DNA of 6,737 nt from Competibacteraceae bacterium UBA2788 (GTDB lineage: Bacteria > Pseudomonadota > Gammaproteobacteria > Competibacterales > Competibacteraceae), in the NCBI GenBank assembly GCA_002352185.1, contig DEHY01000167.1, forward strand, positions 27,812 to 34,548. Direction: 5' to 3'. Shown in pieces: positions 1-5,516 of this stretch. The notes beneath the pieces were generated by a model. The model did not search any database and was not told where the DNA came from. It was given only the letters and a program-made list of their open reading frames with translations. How positions within the stretch are numbered: position 1 is the first letter of the stretch; each line of letters starts with the position of its first letter. The position numbers and the translations under genes were made by a program.

Positions 1-522
1 GTTGGAACCGTGCAGCAGAACCGCCACCCGGCGCGCATGATCGGCATCCTGGGAGGCGACGGTAATGGCGGTCGGCAAGCCCAGGGCTACCTCCCGAGCG
101 AAACTGGGGCCGGAAATGACCGCTGCCGGCCACGCCCCGCCGAGGATGTCCGCAGTGACCTCGTGCAGGAATCGCCCGCCACCGGGTTCCAAACCTTTGG
201 TGGCCCAGGCGAAACCGGCGTCTACTGGCAAATGGGGCCGCAGCCGAACCAGCGTTGCCGCATAAGCGTGGCTGGGAACGACCGTCAGCGCCAATTCAAC
301 GCCCGTCAGTGTTTCCGCCAGATCGGCGCTGGCAGTCAAGGCCGGTGGAAAGGGGATGCCCGGCAGATAGCGGCGGTTCTCTCGCTCCCGGCGCAGTGGC
401 GCGATTTCAGCGGGATCATGACCCCACAAGCGAACGGTGTGGCCGTTGCGCGCCAACAGCAACGCCAGCGCGGTGCCCCAGGAACCTGGGCCAAGCACCG
501 CAACCGTCGCGACAATAGCCAT
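1..522 (-). CDS. gpsA: Glycerol-3-phosphate dehydrogenase [NAD(P)+], N-terminal 174 residues (cut by window edge)
   Basis: Cytosolic enzyme that reduces dihydroxyacetone phosphate to sn-glycerol-3-phosphate, the backbone for membrane phospholipids. The first 174 codons are visible and the reading frame is open to base 1; a full-length protein is about 330-340 residues. Seen in the translation: the dinucleotide-binding glycine loop GPGSWG at residues 11-16, followed by TALA; LWGHD at 32-36; VVPSH at 81-85; WATKGLE at 106-112; and ISGPSFARE at 136-144 followed by GLPTAIT. All are family signatures. The catalytic lysine of the C-terminal helical domain lies outside the window. The ATG is at 520-522, only 3 bases after the secB stop, and I see no well-spaced ribosome binding site of its own, so coupled translation with secB is likely. 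secB-gpsA is a classic gammaproteobacterial pair. Identification is secure. Confidence 0.96.
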   Translation of the reverse strand, partial: MAIVATVAVLGPGSWGTALALLLARNGHTVRLWGHDPAEIAPLRRERENRRYLPGIPFPPALTASADLAETLTGVELALTVVPSHAYAATLVRLRPHLPVDAGFAWATKGLEPGGGRFLHEVTADILGGAWPAAVISGPSFAREVALGLPTAITVASQDADHARRVAVLLHGSN

Positions 523-525
523 GCC

Positions 526-990
526 TTAGTGCGCCGTCGCCGGAGCAGCCTGCGCCTCTTGCTGTTGCAAACGCTGCATGTAAATACCGTCAAAGTTAAT
601 CGGATTGAGCAACACGGCCGGGAATCCCCCCTTGCCAATCAGAGACGCCAGTTCTTCACGGGCAAACGGGAACAGCAGGTTCGGGCAGAAAGCGTGCAGC
701 ATGTGACCCATTTGCGGTTCGGGAAAACCCCGCAGGGTAAATAATCCACCTTGCTGAACCTCGACCAGATAGGCCGTGCGTTCGCCGATCTTGCTGGTCA
801 CGGTCACGGTCAACACAACTTCAAACAAGTCCTCGGTGAGCGGCGTAGCGCCGGTTTCCAGCCGCACCTCGGTCTGCGGCTGCCACTGCTCGGTAAAAAT
901 CATCGGGGAATTCGGCGTCTCCAGCGATACATCCTTGAGATACACTTTCTGGATTTCAAAATGCTGCGGAACCTGCGGTTGCTCGCTCAT
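526..990 (-). CDS. secB: Protein-export chaperone SecB
   Basis: Tetrameric cytosolic chaperone that holds precursor proteins unfolded and passes them to SecA for export through SecYEG. At 154 residues it is full length for the family. Typical SecB segments are visible: FEIQKVYLKDVSLETPNSP near residues 11-29, the ERTAYLVEVQQGGLFTLRG region near 69-87, and HMLHAFCPNLLFPFARE followed by GGFPAVLLNPINFDGIY in the C-terminal half. The tail is a Gln/Ala-rich stretch, common in this family. The ATG (988-990) is preceded on the minus strand by TAAGG with 7 bases of spacing, which supports this start. It sits between grxC (76 bases upstream) and gpsA (3 bases downstream), matching the usual order. Identification is secure. 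Confidence 0.97.
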   Translation of the reverse strand: MSEQPQVPQHFEIQKVYLKDVSLETPNSPMIFTEQWQPQTEVRLETGATPLTEDLFEVVLTVTVTSKIGERTAYLVEVQQGGLFTLRGFPEPQMGHMLHAFCPNLLFPFAREELASLIGKGGFPAVLLNPINFDGIYMQRLQQQEAQAAPATAH

Positions 991-1036
991 GCGAATACCT
1001 TAGTCAGTGATGGAGGGGAGTGATTAAAACGGATCG

Positions 1037-1053
1037 CCCTGTGGAAAACAGGG
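1037..1053 (-). other. Small hairpin in the grxC-secB spacer
   Basis: CCCTGT (1037-1042) and ACAGGG (1048-1053) form a perfect 6-bp inverted repeat with a 5-base loop, inside the 76-base gap between the grxC stop and the secB start. In the minus-strand transcript the nearest U run (GUUUUAA) starts about 8 bases after the stem, so this is not a textbook intrinsic terminator. It could be a processing or weak attenuation site, or chance. Confidence 0.3.
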
Positions 1054-1066
1054 GTTGGCAGCGGGT

Positions 1067-1324
1067 TTACGGATTTTTCAGCGACGGTTCCAATCCGCCG
1101 CGCTGATCGAGAGCGAACAGATCGTCACAACCGCCAATGTGCTGGTCACCGATGAAAATTTGCGGCACGGTGTTGCGGCCAGTGCGCTCGAATGCGTCCT
1201 GCCACAGGCGCGGATCGCGGTTTACATCCAGCACCGTGTAAACAGCGCCCTTGCGGTCCAGCAGCGCTCGCGCCCGGCGGCAGTAGGGGCAGGACTCTGA
1301 AGCGTACATGACGATGTCGGGCAT
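1067..1324 (-). CDS. grxC: Glutaredoxin 3 (GrxC)
   Basis: Small cytosolic glutathione-dependent thiol-disulfide oxidoreductase. The dithiol active site CPYC is present (C13 and C16, counting from the upstream ATG), with the TVPQIFI segment whose Pro55 would be the cis-proline, and the GGCDDL glutathione-binding turn at 65-70. The length of 85-86 residues is normal for class I glutaredoxins. There are two adjacent ATGs (1325-1327 and 1322-1324). A GGAG lies 4 bases before the first and 7 before the second, so the second is the better-spaced start and is used here; the effect is a single residue. It lies 21 bases after the rhodanese stop and before secB, the standard order, and is almost certainly in the same transcript as the rhodanese. 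Identification is secure. Confidence 0.96.
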   Translation of the reverse strand: MPDIVMYASESCPYCRRARALLDRKGAVYTVLDVNRDPRLWQDAFERTGRNTVPQIFIGDQHIGGCDDLFALDQRGGLEPSLKNP

Positions 1325-1345
1325 CATGGAACTCCGGGGCGACGA

Positions 1346-1777
1346 TCAGGGTTTCTTGCGACTGATTGGCAGCTTGGCGTCCAGCCAGGTCGACAAACCA
1401 CCGTTCAGGCTGTGAACGTCGGTAAAACCGTTCTTCTTGAGCAGGGCGCAGGCCGACTGTGAAGTCGTGCCGGTGCGGCAGTAGAGAACTAACGGTTTAT
1501 CCTTGATCTTCGCCAACTCGCCCAACCGCTCCTGCAACCCATTAAACGGAATATGCCGCGCCTGCGGGATGTGTCCATCCTTGTACTCGCCCAAGTCGCG
1601 GATATCCACGATCACCGCATCCTGATCGTTGAGCAGCCGCAACACGCCAGCGGCGTCGAGCGCGCTCACCCCACGCACCTTGCGCAGGACTTCCCCGCCG
1701 ACCAGCATACCGGCGATAGCGAACATCGCCGCAAACAACAGCCAGTTGTGCAAGGCAAATTCGATAAAATCACTCAT
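1346..1777 (-). CDS. yibN: Membrane-anchored rhodanese-domain protein, YibN type
   Basis: Predicted sulfurtransferase with one N-terminal transmembrane helix (about residues 10-29) and a single cytosolic rhodanese domain (about 35-140). The catalytic cysteine is C100 in the loop CRTGTTS, following LVLY; VIVDIRD at 55-61 and GHIPQARHIPFN near 68-79 are typical rhodanese signatures, and the LNGGLSTW segment closes the domain. The cysteine and loop are intact, so persulfide transfer is plausible, but the physiological substrate is unknown. Its order before grxC-secB-gpsA matches E. coli yibN. The ATG shares one base with the stop of the DUF2892 gene (TGATG), and an AAAGGAA sequence lies 5-6 bases upstream, so translation is probably coupled. 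In this genome it follows a sulfur-sensor-like regulator and a DUF2892 protein, suggesting a role in handling reactive sulfur. The family is secure; the exact role is inferred. Confidence 0.9.
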   Translation of the reverse strand: MSDFIEFALHNWLLFAAMFAIAGMLVGGEVLRKVRGVSALDAAGVLRLLNDQDAVIVDIRDLGEYKDGHIPQARHIPFNGLQERLGELAKIKDKPLVLYCRTGTTSQSACALLKKNGFTDVHSLNGGLSTWLDAKLPISRKKP

Positions 1778-2010
1778 CAGAGTTCCTTTGCAACCGTCTC
1801 AGGGTCGGCCCTTTTGACGCCCAGTTTCCACAACATCATCTCCGCCGGACAAAAGCGGGTGAAACCGCTCTGGAGCAGGTTGAAGCCGACGAAGGCCGTG
1901 AACCACAGCCAGTAGCTGCTGTGATAGAGCGGGCTGGCGGGCGCGCCCAGCAACAACGACAACAGAATGAAAGATCCGGCCATGATCCGGATGATCCGTT
2001 CACTATTCAT
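1777..2010 (-). CDS. DUF2892-type small inner-membrane protein (YgaP transmembrane-domain-like)
   Basis: Predicted 77-residue inner-membrane protein with two transmembrane segments (about residues 7-23 and 33-50). The features MNSERIIRIMAGSF at the start and a WLWFTAFVGFNLLQS helix ending in GFTRFCP, with a conserved-type cysteine at C54, match the DUF2892 family, which forms the membrane part of E. coli YgaP. No biochemical activity can be read from it. A longer version from a GTG at 2044-2046, directly abutting the arsR stop, would add 12 residues (MPSPLLTLRDHC). I chose the internal ATG (2008-2010) because family members begin just before the first membrane helix and a GAG lies about 8 bases upstream, though this signal is weak. 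The stop overlaps the rhodanese ATG by one base, so the two are co-translated and probably act together. Confidence 0.8.
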   Translation of the reverse strand: MNSERIIRIMAGSFILLSLLLGAPASPLYHSSYWLWFTAFVGFNLLQSGFTRFCPAEMMLWKLGVKRADPETVAKEL

Positions 2011-2046
2011 GCAGTGATCTCGCAAAGTTAGAAGGGGGGATGGCAC

Positions 2047-2406
2047 TCAACCCTGCACACAAAATACTTCCCGCATCATACCGATCAGGCGCAGCGTGCC
2101 GGGGTCGCCCACCCGATAATAGACACGATTGGCGTCCTTGCGGCAGGTCAGGATTCCCTTGTCACGCAGAATGGCCAGATGCTGGGAGATGTTGCTCTGG
2201 GAGGTGCCGACGCGCCCGACGATGTCCTGAACGCTGACTTCCCGGTCGCCCAGCGTACAAAGGATTTTGAGTCGCAACGGGTGCGACATCGCCTTGAGCA
2301 AGCGCGAAGCTCGCTCGATATCGTCGTCGTGGGTCAGCAGAAAATCCAGAGGCATCCCCGTATTGATACCCTTTCGCGCCTCAATGGCGTATTCATTGCG
2401 CATCAT
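2047..2406 (-). CDS. ArsR-family transcriptional regulator, likely persulfide-sensing (SqrR/BigR/YgaV-like)
   Basis: Winged-helix DNA-binding repressor of 119 residues. LLKAMSHPLRLKILCTL (36-52) and SVQDIVGRVGTSQSNISQHLAILRDKGIL (58-86) are the characteristic ArsR core with its recognition helix, followed by the wing RKDANRVYYRV. The arsenic/metal motif CVC is absent; the matching place reads DREVSVQD. Three cysteines occur: C50 in the helix after LKIL, C88, and C116 near the C-terminus (VFCVQG). C50 and C116 are 66 residues apart, close to the spacing of the dithiol pair reported for SqrR and BigR and similar to YgaV. That makes sensing of persulfide or polysulfide the best inference rather than metal sensing. 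Two adjacent ATGs (2404-2406, 2401-2403) and a later ATG at 2353-2355 are possible starts; none has an ideal ribosome binding site, so the first 17 residues are uncertain. An inverted repeat 44 bases upstream is the likely self-binding site. Confidence 0.9.
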   Translation of the reverse strand: MMRNEYAIEARKGINTGMPLDFLLTHDDDIERASRLLKAMSHPLRLKILCTLGDREVSVQDIVGRVGTSQSNISQHLAILRDKGILTCRKDANRVYYRVGDPGTLRLIGMMREVFCVQG

Positions 2407-2449
2407 GTTCCGATCAAGTCCTGCCCAAGCATTTCACGAATTAGCATAA

Positions 2450-2469
2450 CTGAATATAGCGATATTGAG
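2450..2469. promoter_or_regulatory. Candidate operator for the ArsR-type regulator
   Basis: CTGAATATAGCGATATTGAG is an imperfect palindrome: two 8-base arms (CTGAATAT and ATATTGAG) separated by AGCG with one mismatched pair. AT-rich imperfect palindromes of about this size near their own start codon are typical ArsR-family operators. It lies 44 bases upstream of the arsR start, where a minus-strand promoter would be expected (a TATGCT hexamer on the minus strand lies just downstream of it). Binding by this particular regulator is inferred from position and symmetry only. Confidence 0.5.
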
Positions 2470-2564
2470 AAACTGCGCACGCCGTCACCCGGTTTGAATC
2501 ACCGGGCGCGGCTGGTGAAACGGGCGGGCCGGGCGTATGATCGAGCCGCAAAATTTCCATACGA

Positions 2565-2573
2565 TGCTAAAAT
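2565..2573 (+). promoter_or_regulatory. Possible extended -10 promoter element for gpmA
   Basis: TGCTAAAAT reads as a TGN extension followed by the -10-like hexamer TAAAAT, which would give a leader of about 55 bases before the gpmA ATG. There is no convincing -35 hexamer 16-18 bases upstream, so the call rests on the extended -10 alone. An alternative TATGAT occurs at 2536-2541, also without a good -35. Confidence 0.3.
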
Positions 2574-2620
2574 TTATCCTTGTGCTGTCGGCGCCGGGAC
2601 CGATTCCAAACACTAAATCA

Positions 2621-2627
2621 GAGGAGG
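2621..2627 (+). promoter_or_regulatory. Strong ribosome binding site of gpmA
   Basis: GAGGAGG, 7 bases before the gpmA ATG, is a near-perfect Shine-Dalgarno sequence and the best in the window. It fixes the gpmA start and fits a highly expressed glycolytic enzyme. Confidence 0.8.
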
Positions 2628-2634
2628 CATTCCT

Positions 2635-3381
2635 ATGTACAAAATCGTACTCATCCGCCATGGTGAAAGCCAGTGGAACATGGAAAACCGTTTCACCGGC
2701 TGGGTGGACGTAGATCTGTCCGACAAGGGTCGCGAGGAAGCCAGGAAAGGGGGGCAAGCGCTCAAGAAGGAAGGTTATGTCTTCGATGTGGCCTTCACTT
2801 CGGTGCTTAAGCGCGCCATTCACACGCTGTGGACGGTGCTGGACGAAATGGATCTGGCCTGGATTCCGGTTCACCGGAGCTGGCGGCTTAACGAACGTCA
2901 TTACGGCGCCCTGGCCGGCCTGAACAAATCCGAAACCGCAGCCAAGCACGGCGAGGAACAGGTCAAAATCTGGCGGCGCAGCTTCGATGTTCCGCCGCCG
3001 GCTCTGGAACCGAGCGATCCGCGTCATCCAGTCCACGACCCGCGCTACGCCAGTCTTGACCCCTGCGTACTGCCAGGCACCGAAAGCCTCAAGACTACCA
3101 TTGACCGGGCACTGCCGTTCTGGCACGACAACATCGTTCCGCAAATCCGCGCCGGCAAGCGGGTGGTGATCGCCGCGCACGGCAACAGCCTGCGCGCCCT
3201 GGTCAAGTATCTCGACAACATGTCCGACGAGGATATCATTGCGCTGAATATTCCGACGGCCGTCCCGCTGGTCTATGAACTGGACGCCAACCTGCGCCCC
3301 ACCAAGCACTATTACCTCGCTGACCCCGAGGAACTCAAGAAACTGATGGACGCTGTCGCCAACCAGGGCAAAGCCAAGTAA
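2635..3381 (+). CDS. gpmA: 2,3-bisphosphoglycerate-dependent phosphoglycerate mutase
   Basis: Cytosolic glycolytic and gluconeogenic enzyme interconverting 3-phosphoglycerate and 2-phosphoglycerate via a phosphohistidine. At 248 residues it has the normal length. The catalytic RHGE motif is at residues 8-11 with phospho-accepting His9; [12 protein letters not shown] follows; Arg60 is in SVLKRAIHT; the LNERHYG motif has Glu87 as the expected acid; and AAHGNSLR carries the second catalytic His182. These are the defining residues of the cofactor-dependent histidine-phosphatase-fold mutase, not of the unrelated cofactor-independent GpmI/GpmM. The start is supported by a strong GAGGAGG site. It is transcribed away from the arsR-led operon. 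No U-tract terminator is evident after its stop, so some read-through towards ctpA is possible. Identification is secure. Confidence 0.97.
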   Translation: MYKIVLIRHGESQWNMENRFTGWVDVDLSDKGREEARKGGQALKKEGYVFDVAFTSVLKRAIHTLWTVLDEMDLAWIPVHRSWRLNERHYGALAGLNKSETAAKHGEEQVKIWRRSFDVPPPALEPSDPRHPVHDPRYASLDPCVLPGTESLKTTIDRALPFWHDNIVPQIRAGKRVVIAAHGNSLRALVKYLDNMSDEDIIALNIPTAVPLVYELDANLRPTKHYYLADPEELKKLMDAVANQGKAK

Positions 3382-3396
3382 GCGGCGCTATCCCGC

Positions 3397-3448
3397 TTCC
3401 CGTATTTGCGATAACCCGGCGCCGGTTGGAAGAGCTGGCGTACGGGAA
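3397..3448. repeat. Nested inverted repeat in the gpmA-ctpA spacer
   Basis: Outer arms TTCCCGTA (3397-3404) and TACGGGAA (3441-3448) are perfect 8-bp complements. Between them, CCGGCGCCGG (3416-3425) is a perfect 10-base palindrome, flanked so that AACC (3413-3416) can also pair with GGTT (3424-3427). There is no T run directly after either element, so it does not fit a standard intrinsic terminator in either direction. The rest of the 206-base spacer (3382-3587) contains no supported gene. A weak promoter for ctpA could lie around TTGTCT at 3511-3516 and the AT-rich TAAGTATT downstream of it, but I cannot establish it. Confidence 0.45.
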
Positions 3449-3587
3449 TCTCCTGGATCCGCCTGCTTTCGCGATGATTTTCCCACCCCTGCAATTTTCG
3501 AGCGTAGTTTGTTGTCTCACGCGAGGAATTGGCTAAGTATTCCTGGTGATCCCTGGCTGCAATCAAAAAATGGTTTCTGGAGTGGCA

Positions 3588-4922
3588 ATGAATGCTGTAA
3601 CCCGACACGGTCTGGCGCTGGCGTTGAGTTTTATGGCGGGTGTTTCGCTGACGGCGGGTCATGCGGTTTGGGCCGCAAAGGAAACGCCGCCGGAAAATCG
3701 GCTGCCGCTGGATGAGTTGCGTACCTTCACCGGCGTACTCGACGCCGTCAAGCAGGATTATGTGGAGCCGGTCAAGGACAAGGATCTGCTGGAAAACGCG
3801 ATTCGCGGCATGTTGAGCAATCTCGACCCACATTCCGCTTATCTGGACGCCGAGGCTTTCCAGGATTTGCAGATCGGCACTTCCGGCGAGTTTGGCGGGC
3901 TGGGCATTGAAATTAACCAGGAAGAGGGTTTCCTCAAGGTCATTGCCCCGATTGACGATACTCCGGCGCAACGGGCCGGGATTCGCTCCGGCGATCTCAT
4001 CATCCGGCTGGACGACATTTCGGTCAAAGGAATGTCGCTGGCGGATGCGATTCAGCGGATGCGCGGCAAGCCCAATACGCCGATCACCCTGACCATCGTG
4101 CGGGAAGGCGTGCGCAAACCGCTCAAATTCAAGCTGATTCGCGAAGTTATCCAAGTCAAGAGCGTCAAGAACCGTCTGCTCGATCCGGGTTTCGGTTATG
4201 TGCGCATCACTCAATTCCAGTCCAAGACCGCCCAGAATCTGCGGCAGGCGCTGCAAGAGCTCGAACAGCAGAACAAAGGTCCGCTGCGAGGCATGGTGCT
4301 GGATCTGCGCAATAATCCGGGGGGCGTGCTGAATGGCGCGGTGGAAGTCACCGACGAGTTTCTCGAAAGCGGCGTTATCGTCCAGACCAAAGGCCGTGGC
4401 AACGATTCCGATCAGAGTTTCAAGGCGACGCCCGAAGATCTGTTGAAAGGCGCGCCGCTGGTGGTGTTGGTCAATGGCGGGTCCGCATCGGCTTCGGAAA
4501 TTGTGGCCGGCGCGCTGCAAGACCACCGCCGTGCGCTCATCCTGGGCGAGCGAACCTTTGGTAAAGGCTCAGTGCAAACCATCCTGCCGCTGGGCAACGG
4601 TACGGCGGTCAAATTAACCACCGCTCGCTATTACACTCCGAATGGCCGTTCCATTCAGGCCGAAGGCATCGAACCCGACATTAAGGTTAAACCGCTCAAG
4701 GTCACGGTAGGCGATAACAACGCAGACTCGGATTTCACTAAAGAGGCCGACTTAAGCGGCCACCTGCGCAATGACCGCGCCGATAAAACCGAAACCGCGC
4801 CAGCGGGCAGCGCCTCTACGCCCAAGGCCGATGGCGATCTGGCGCAAAGCGATTACCAGCTCTCCGAAGCCCTGAATCTGCTCAAGGGCATGATCCTGCT
4901 GCAAGCCCGTAAGAGCGGCTAA
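3588..4922 (+). CDS. ctpA: Carboxy-terminal processing protease (S41 family) with PDZ domain
   Basis: Periplasmic serine protease of the tail-specific protease family, which degrades or trims envelope proteins, including in some bacteria cell-wall hydrolases. Counting from the ATG at 3588 (444 residues): signal peptide at about 1-29 (MNAVTRH, hydrophobic core, then HAVWA-A); an N-terminal helical region containing LDPHSAYL; PDZ domain at about 95-180 with the carboxylate loop GLGI at 104-107; and an S41 catalytic core with LRNNPGG near 241-247, nucleophile Ser301 in SASASEI, Lys326 in TFGKG and Gln330. The 25- and 4-residue spacings match the Ser-Lys-Gln arrangement of the family. The C-terminus has a charged, Ala/Thr-rich low-complexity linker (about 380-420) before a last helix. 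Upstream ATGs at 3546 and 3570 are in frame, but only 3588 has a GGAG 5 bases before it and a clean signal peptide. It follows gpmA, as in related loci. Identification is secure. Confidence 0.95.
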   Translation: MNAVTRHGLALALSFMAGVSLTAGHAVWAAKETPPENRLPLDELRTFTGVLDAVKQDYVEPVKDKDLLENAIRGMLSNLDPHSAYLDAEAFQDLQIGTSGEFGGLGIEINQEEGFLKVIAPIDDTPAQRAGIRSGDLIIRLDDISVKGMSLADAIQRMRGKPNTPITLTIVREGVRKPLKFKLIREVIQVKSVKNRLLDPGFGYVRITQFQSKTAQNLRQALQELEQQNKGPLRGMVLDLRNNPGGVLNGAVEVTDEFLESGVIVQTKGRGNDSDQSFKATPEDLLKGAPLVVLVNGGSASASEIVAGALQDHRRALILGERTFGKGSVQTILPLGNGTAVKLTTARYYTPNGRSIQAEGIEPDIKVKPLKVTVGDNNADSDFTKEADLSGHLRNDRADKTETAPAGSASTPKADGDLAQSDYQLSEALNLLKGMILLQARKSG

Positions 4923-4950
4923 CCGTCGGCGCGCAGCCTGCCTTAACCCT

Positions 4951-4956
4951 AAGGAG
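4951..4956 (+). promoter_or_regulatory. Ribosome binding site of the DJ-1/YajL gene
   Basis: AAGGAG, 9 bases before the ATG at 4966, fixes that start. It lies in the 43-base gap after the ctpA stop, which shows no terminator, so ctpA and this gene are probably on one transcript. Confidence 0.65.
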
Positions 4957-4965
4957 TCACTGCTC

Positions 4966-5511
4966 ATGTCCACTGTGCTTGTTCCCCTCGCTCACGGCTG
5001 CGAAGAAATGGAAGCCGTCACCGTGATCGATGTGCTGCGTCGGGCCAATGTGACCGTAACGGTAGCGGGATTGGAAGCCGGCCCCGTCACCGCTTCGCGG
5101 GGGGTGGTGCTGCTGCCCGAAACGACGCTGGACGCCGTGCTGAATCAGGATTTCGACATGGTGGTGCTGCCGGGGGGACTGGGTGGAGCGCAACGGCTGG
5201 AAGCCGACCGGCGGATCATGGCGTTGCTGCGACGGATGGCGGAACAGGGCCGCTTTATTGCCGCCATTTGCGCCGCTCCGCGCGTGCTGGCCAGCGCCGG
5301 GCTGTTGAAGGATCGTGAAGCAACGGCTTATCCGGGCATTCTCGACGACCAGCCAGACCTTCAGTTGAGCAGCGCCGCCGTGGTGCGCGATGGCGCCTTT
5401 ATCACTTCGCGCGGCCCCGGCACCGCCATGGATTTCGCCCTGAGTCTGATCGAAATTCTGTGCGGGCGCGAACAACGCGATACCGTGGAAAAAGCGTTGC
5501 AGCGGTCTTGA
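4966..5511 (+). CDS. yajL: DJ-1/PfpI superfamily protein, YajL/ThiJ type
   Basis: Cytosolic DJ-1 fold protein of 181 residues, the usual length. The reactive cysteine is C102 in the nucleophile elbow AAICAAP, and the conserved acidic partner is Glu16 in the segment GCEEMEAV. VVLPGGLGGA at 66-75 and SRGPGTAMDFAL near 148-159 are further signatures of the YajL/DJ-1 branch, as opposed to PfpI proteases. Members have been assigned roles in oxidative-stress protection, chaperone activity and glyoxal/methylglyoxal or protein deglycation; the last activity is debated, and none can be chosen from the sequence. The older name ThiJ reflects a thiamine link that is not supported for the family. It probably shares a transcript with ctpA; its stop is 5 bases from the converging ubiB stop. 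Family assignment is strong; the exact orthology to E. coli YajL is likely but not proven. Confidence 0.9.
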   Translation: MSTVLVPLAHGCEEMEAVTVIDVLRRANVTVTVAGLEAGPVTASRGVVLLPETTLDAVLNQDFDMVVLPGGLGGAQRLEADRRIMALLRRMAEQGRFIAAICAAPRVLASAGLLKDREATAYPGILDDQPDLQLSSAAVVRDGAFITSRGPGTAMDFALSLIEILCGREQRDTVEKALQRS

Positions 5512-5516
5512 TGGCT

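Larger units (their letters stand above)
2407..2634. promoter_or_regulatory. Divergent intergenic region between the arsR-led operon and gpmA
   Basis: This 228-base stretch separates the minus-strand operon from gpmA and must hold promoters in both directions. The arsR side (to about 2470) is AT-rich and carries an inverted repeat. The middle (2480-2535) is GC-rich with a short CCCGG/CCGGG inverted repeat around a 9-base loop. The gpmA side is AT-rich again, with AAAATTT at 2550-2556 and 2569-2575. No coding sequence with family signatures is visible here on either strand. Confidence 0.6.

Noticed and set aside
10..744. Plus-strand open frame of 244 codons over gpsA and secB
   Set aside because: It crosses two well-identified genes on the other strand and encodes a low-complexity Arg/Gln-rich product.
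2488..2506. CCCGG / CCGGG inverted repeat in the divergent spacer considered as a terminator or operator
   Set aside because: Only 5 bp with a 9-base loop and no T run; easily due to chance in GC-rich DNA.
2550..2575. Two AAAATTT copies 19 bases apart considered as paired operator sites
   Set aside because: AAATTT is self-complementary and common in AT-rich promoter stretches; nothing else supports a binding site.
2179..2616. Plus-strand open frame across the arsR antisense strand and the divergent spacer
   Set aside because: It lies opposite the regulator's helix-turn-helix and through the control region; no motif and no plausible start signal.
2485..3309. Minus-strand open frame of 274 codons antisense to gpmA
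   Set aside because: gpmA is complete with all catalytic residues and a strong ribosome binding site; the antisense product has no recognisable motif.
3312..4526. Very long minus-strand open frame (404 codons) antisense to ctpA
   Set aside because: It overlaps most of a clear S41 protease with intact catalytic residues. Its translation has no family signature and is rich in Arg/Gln/His as expected from the complement of GC-rich codons.
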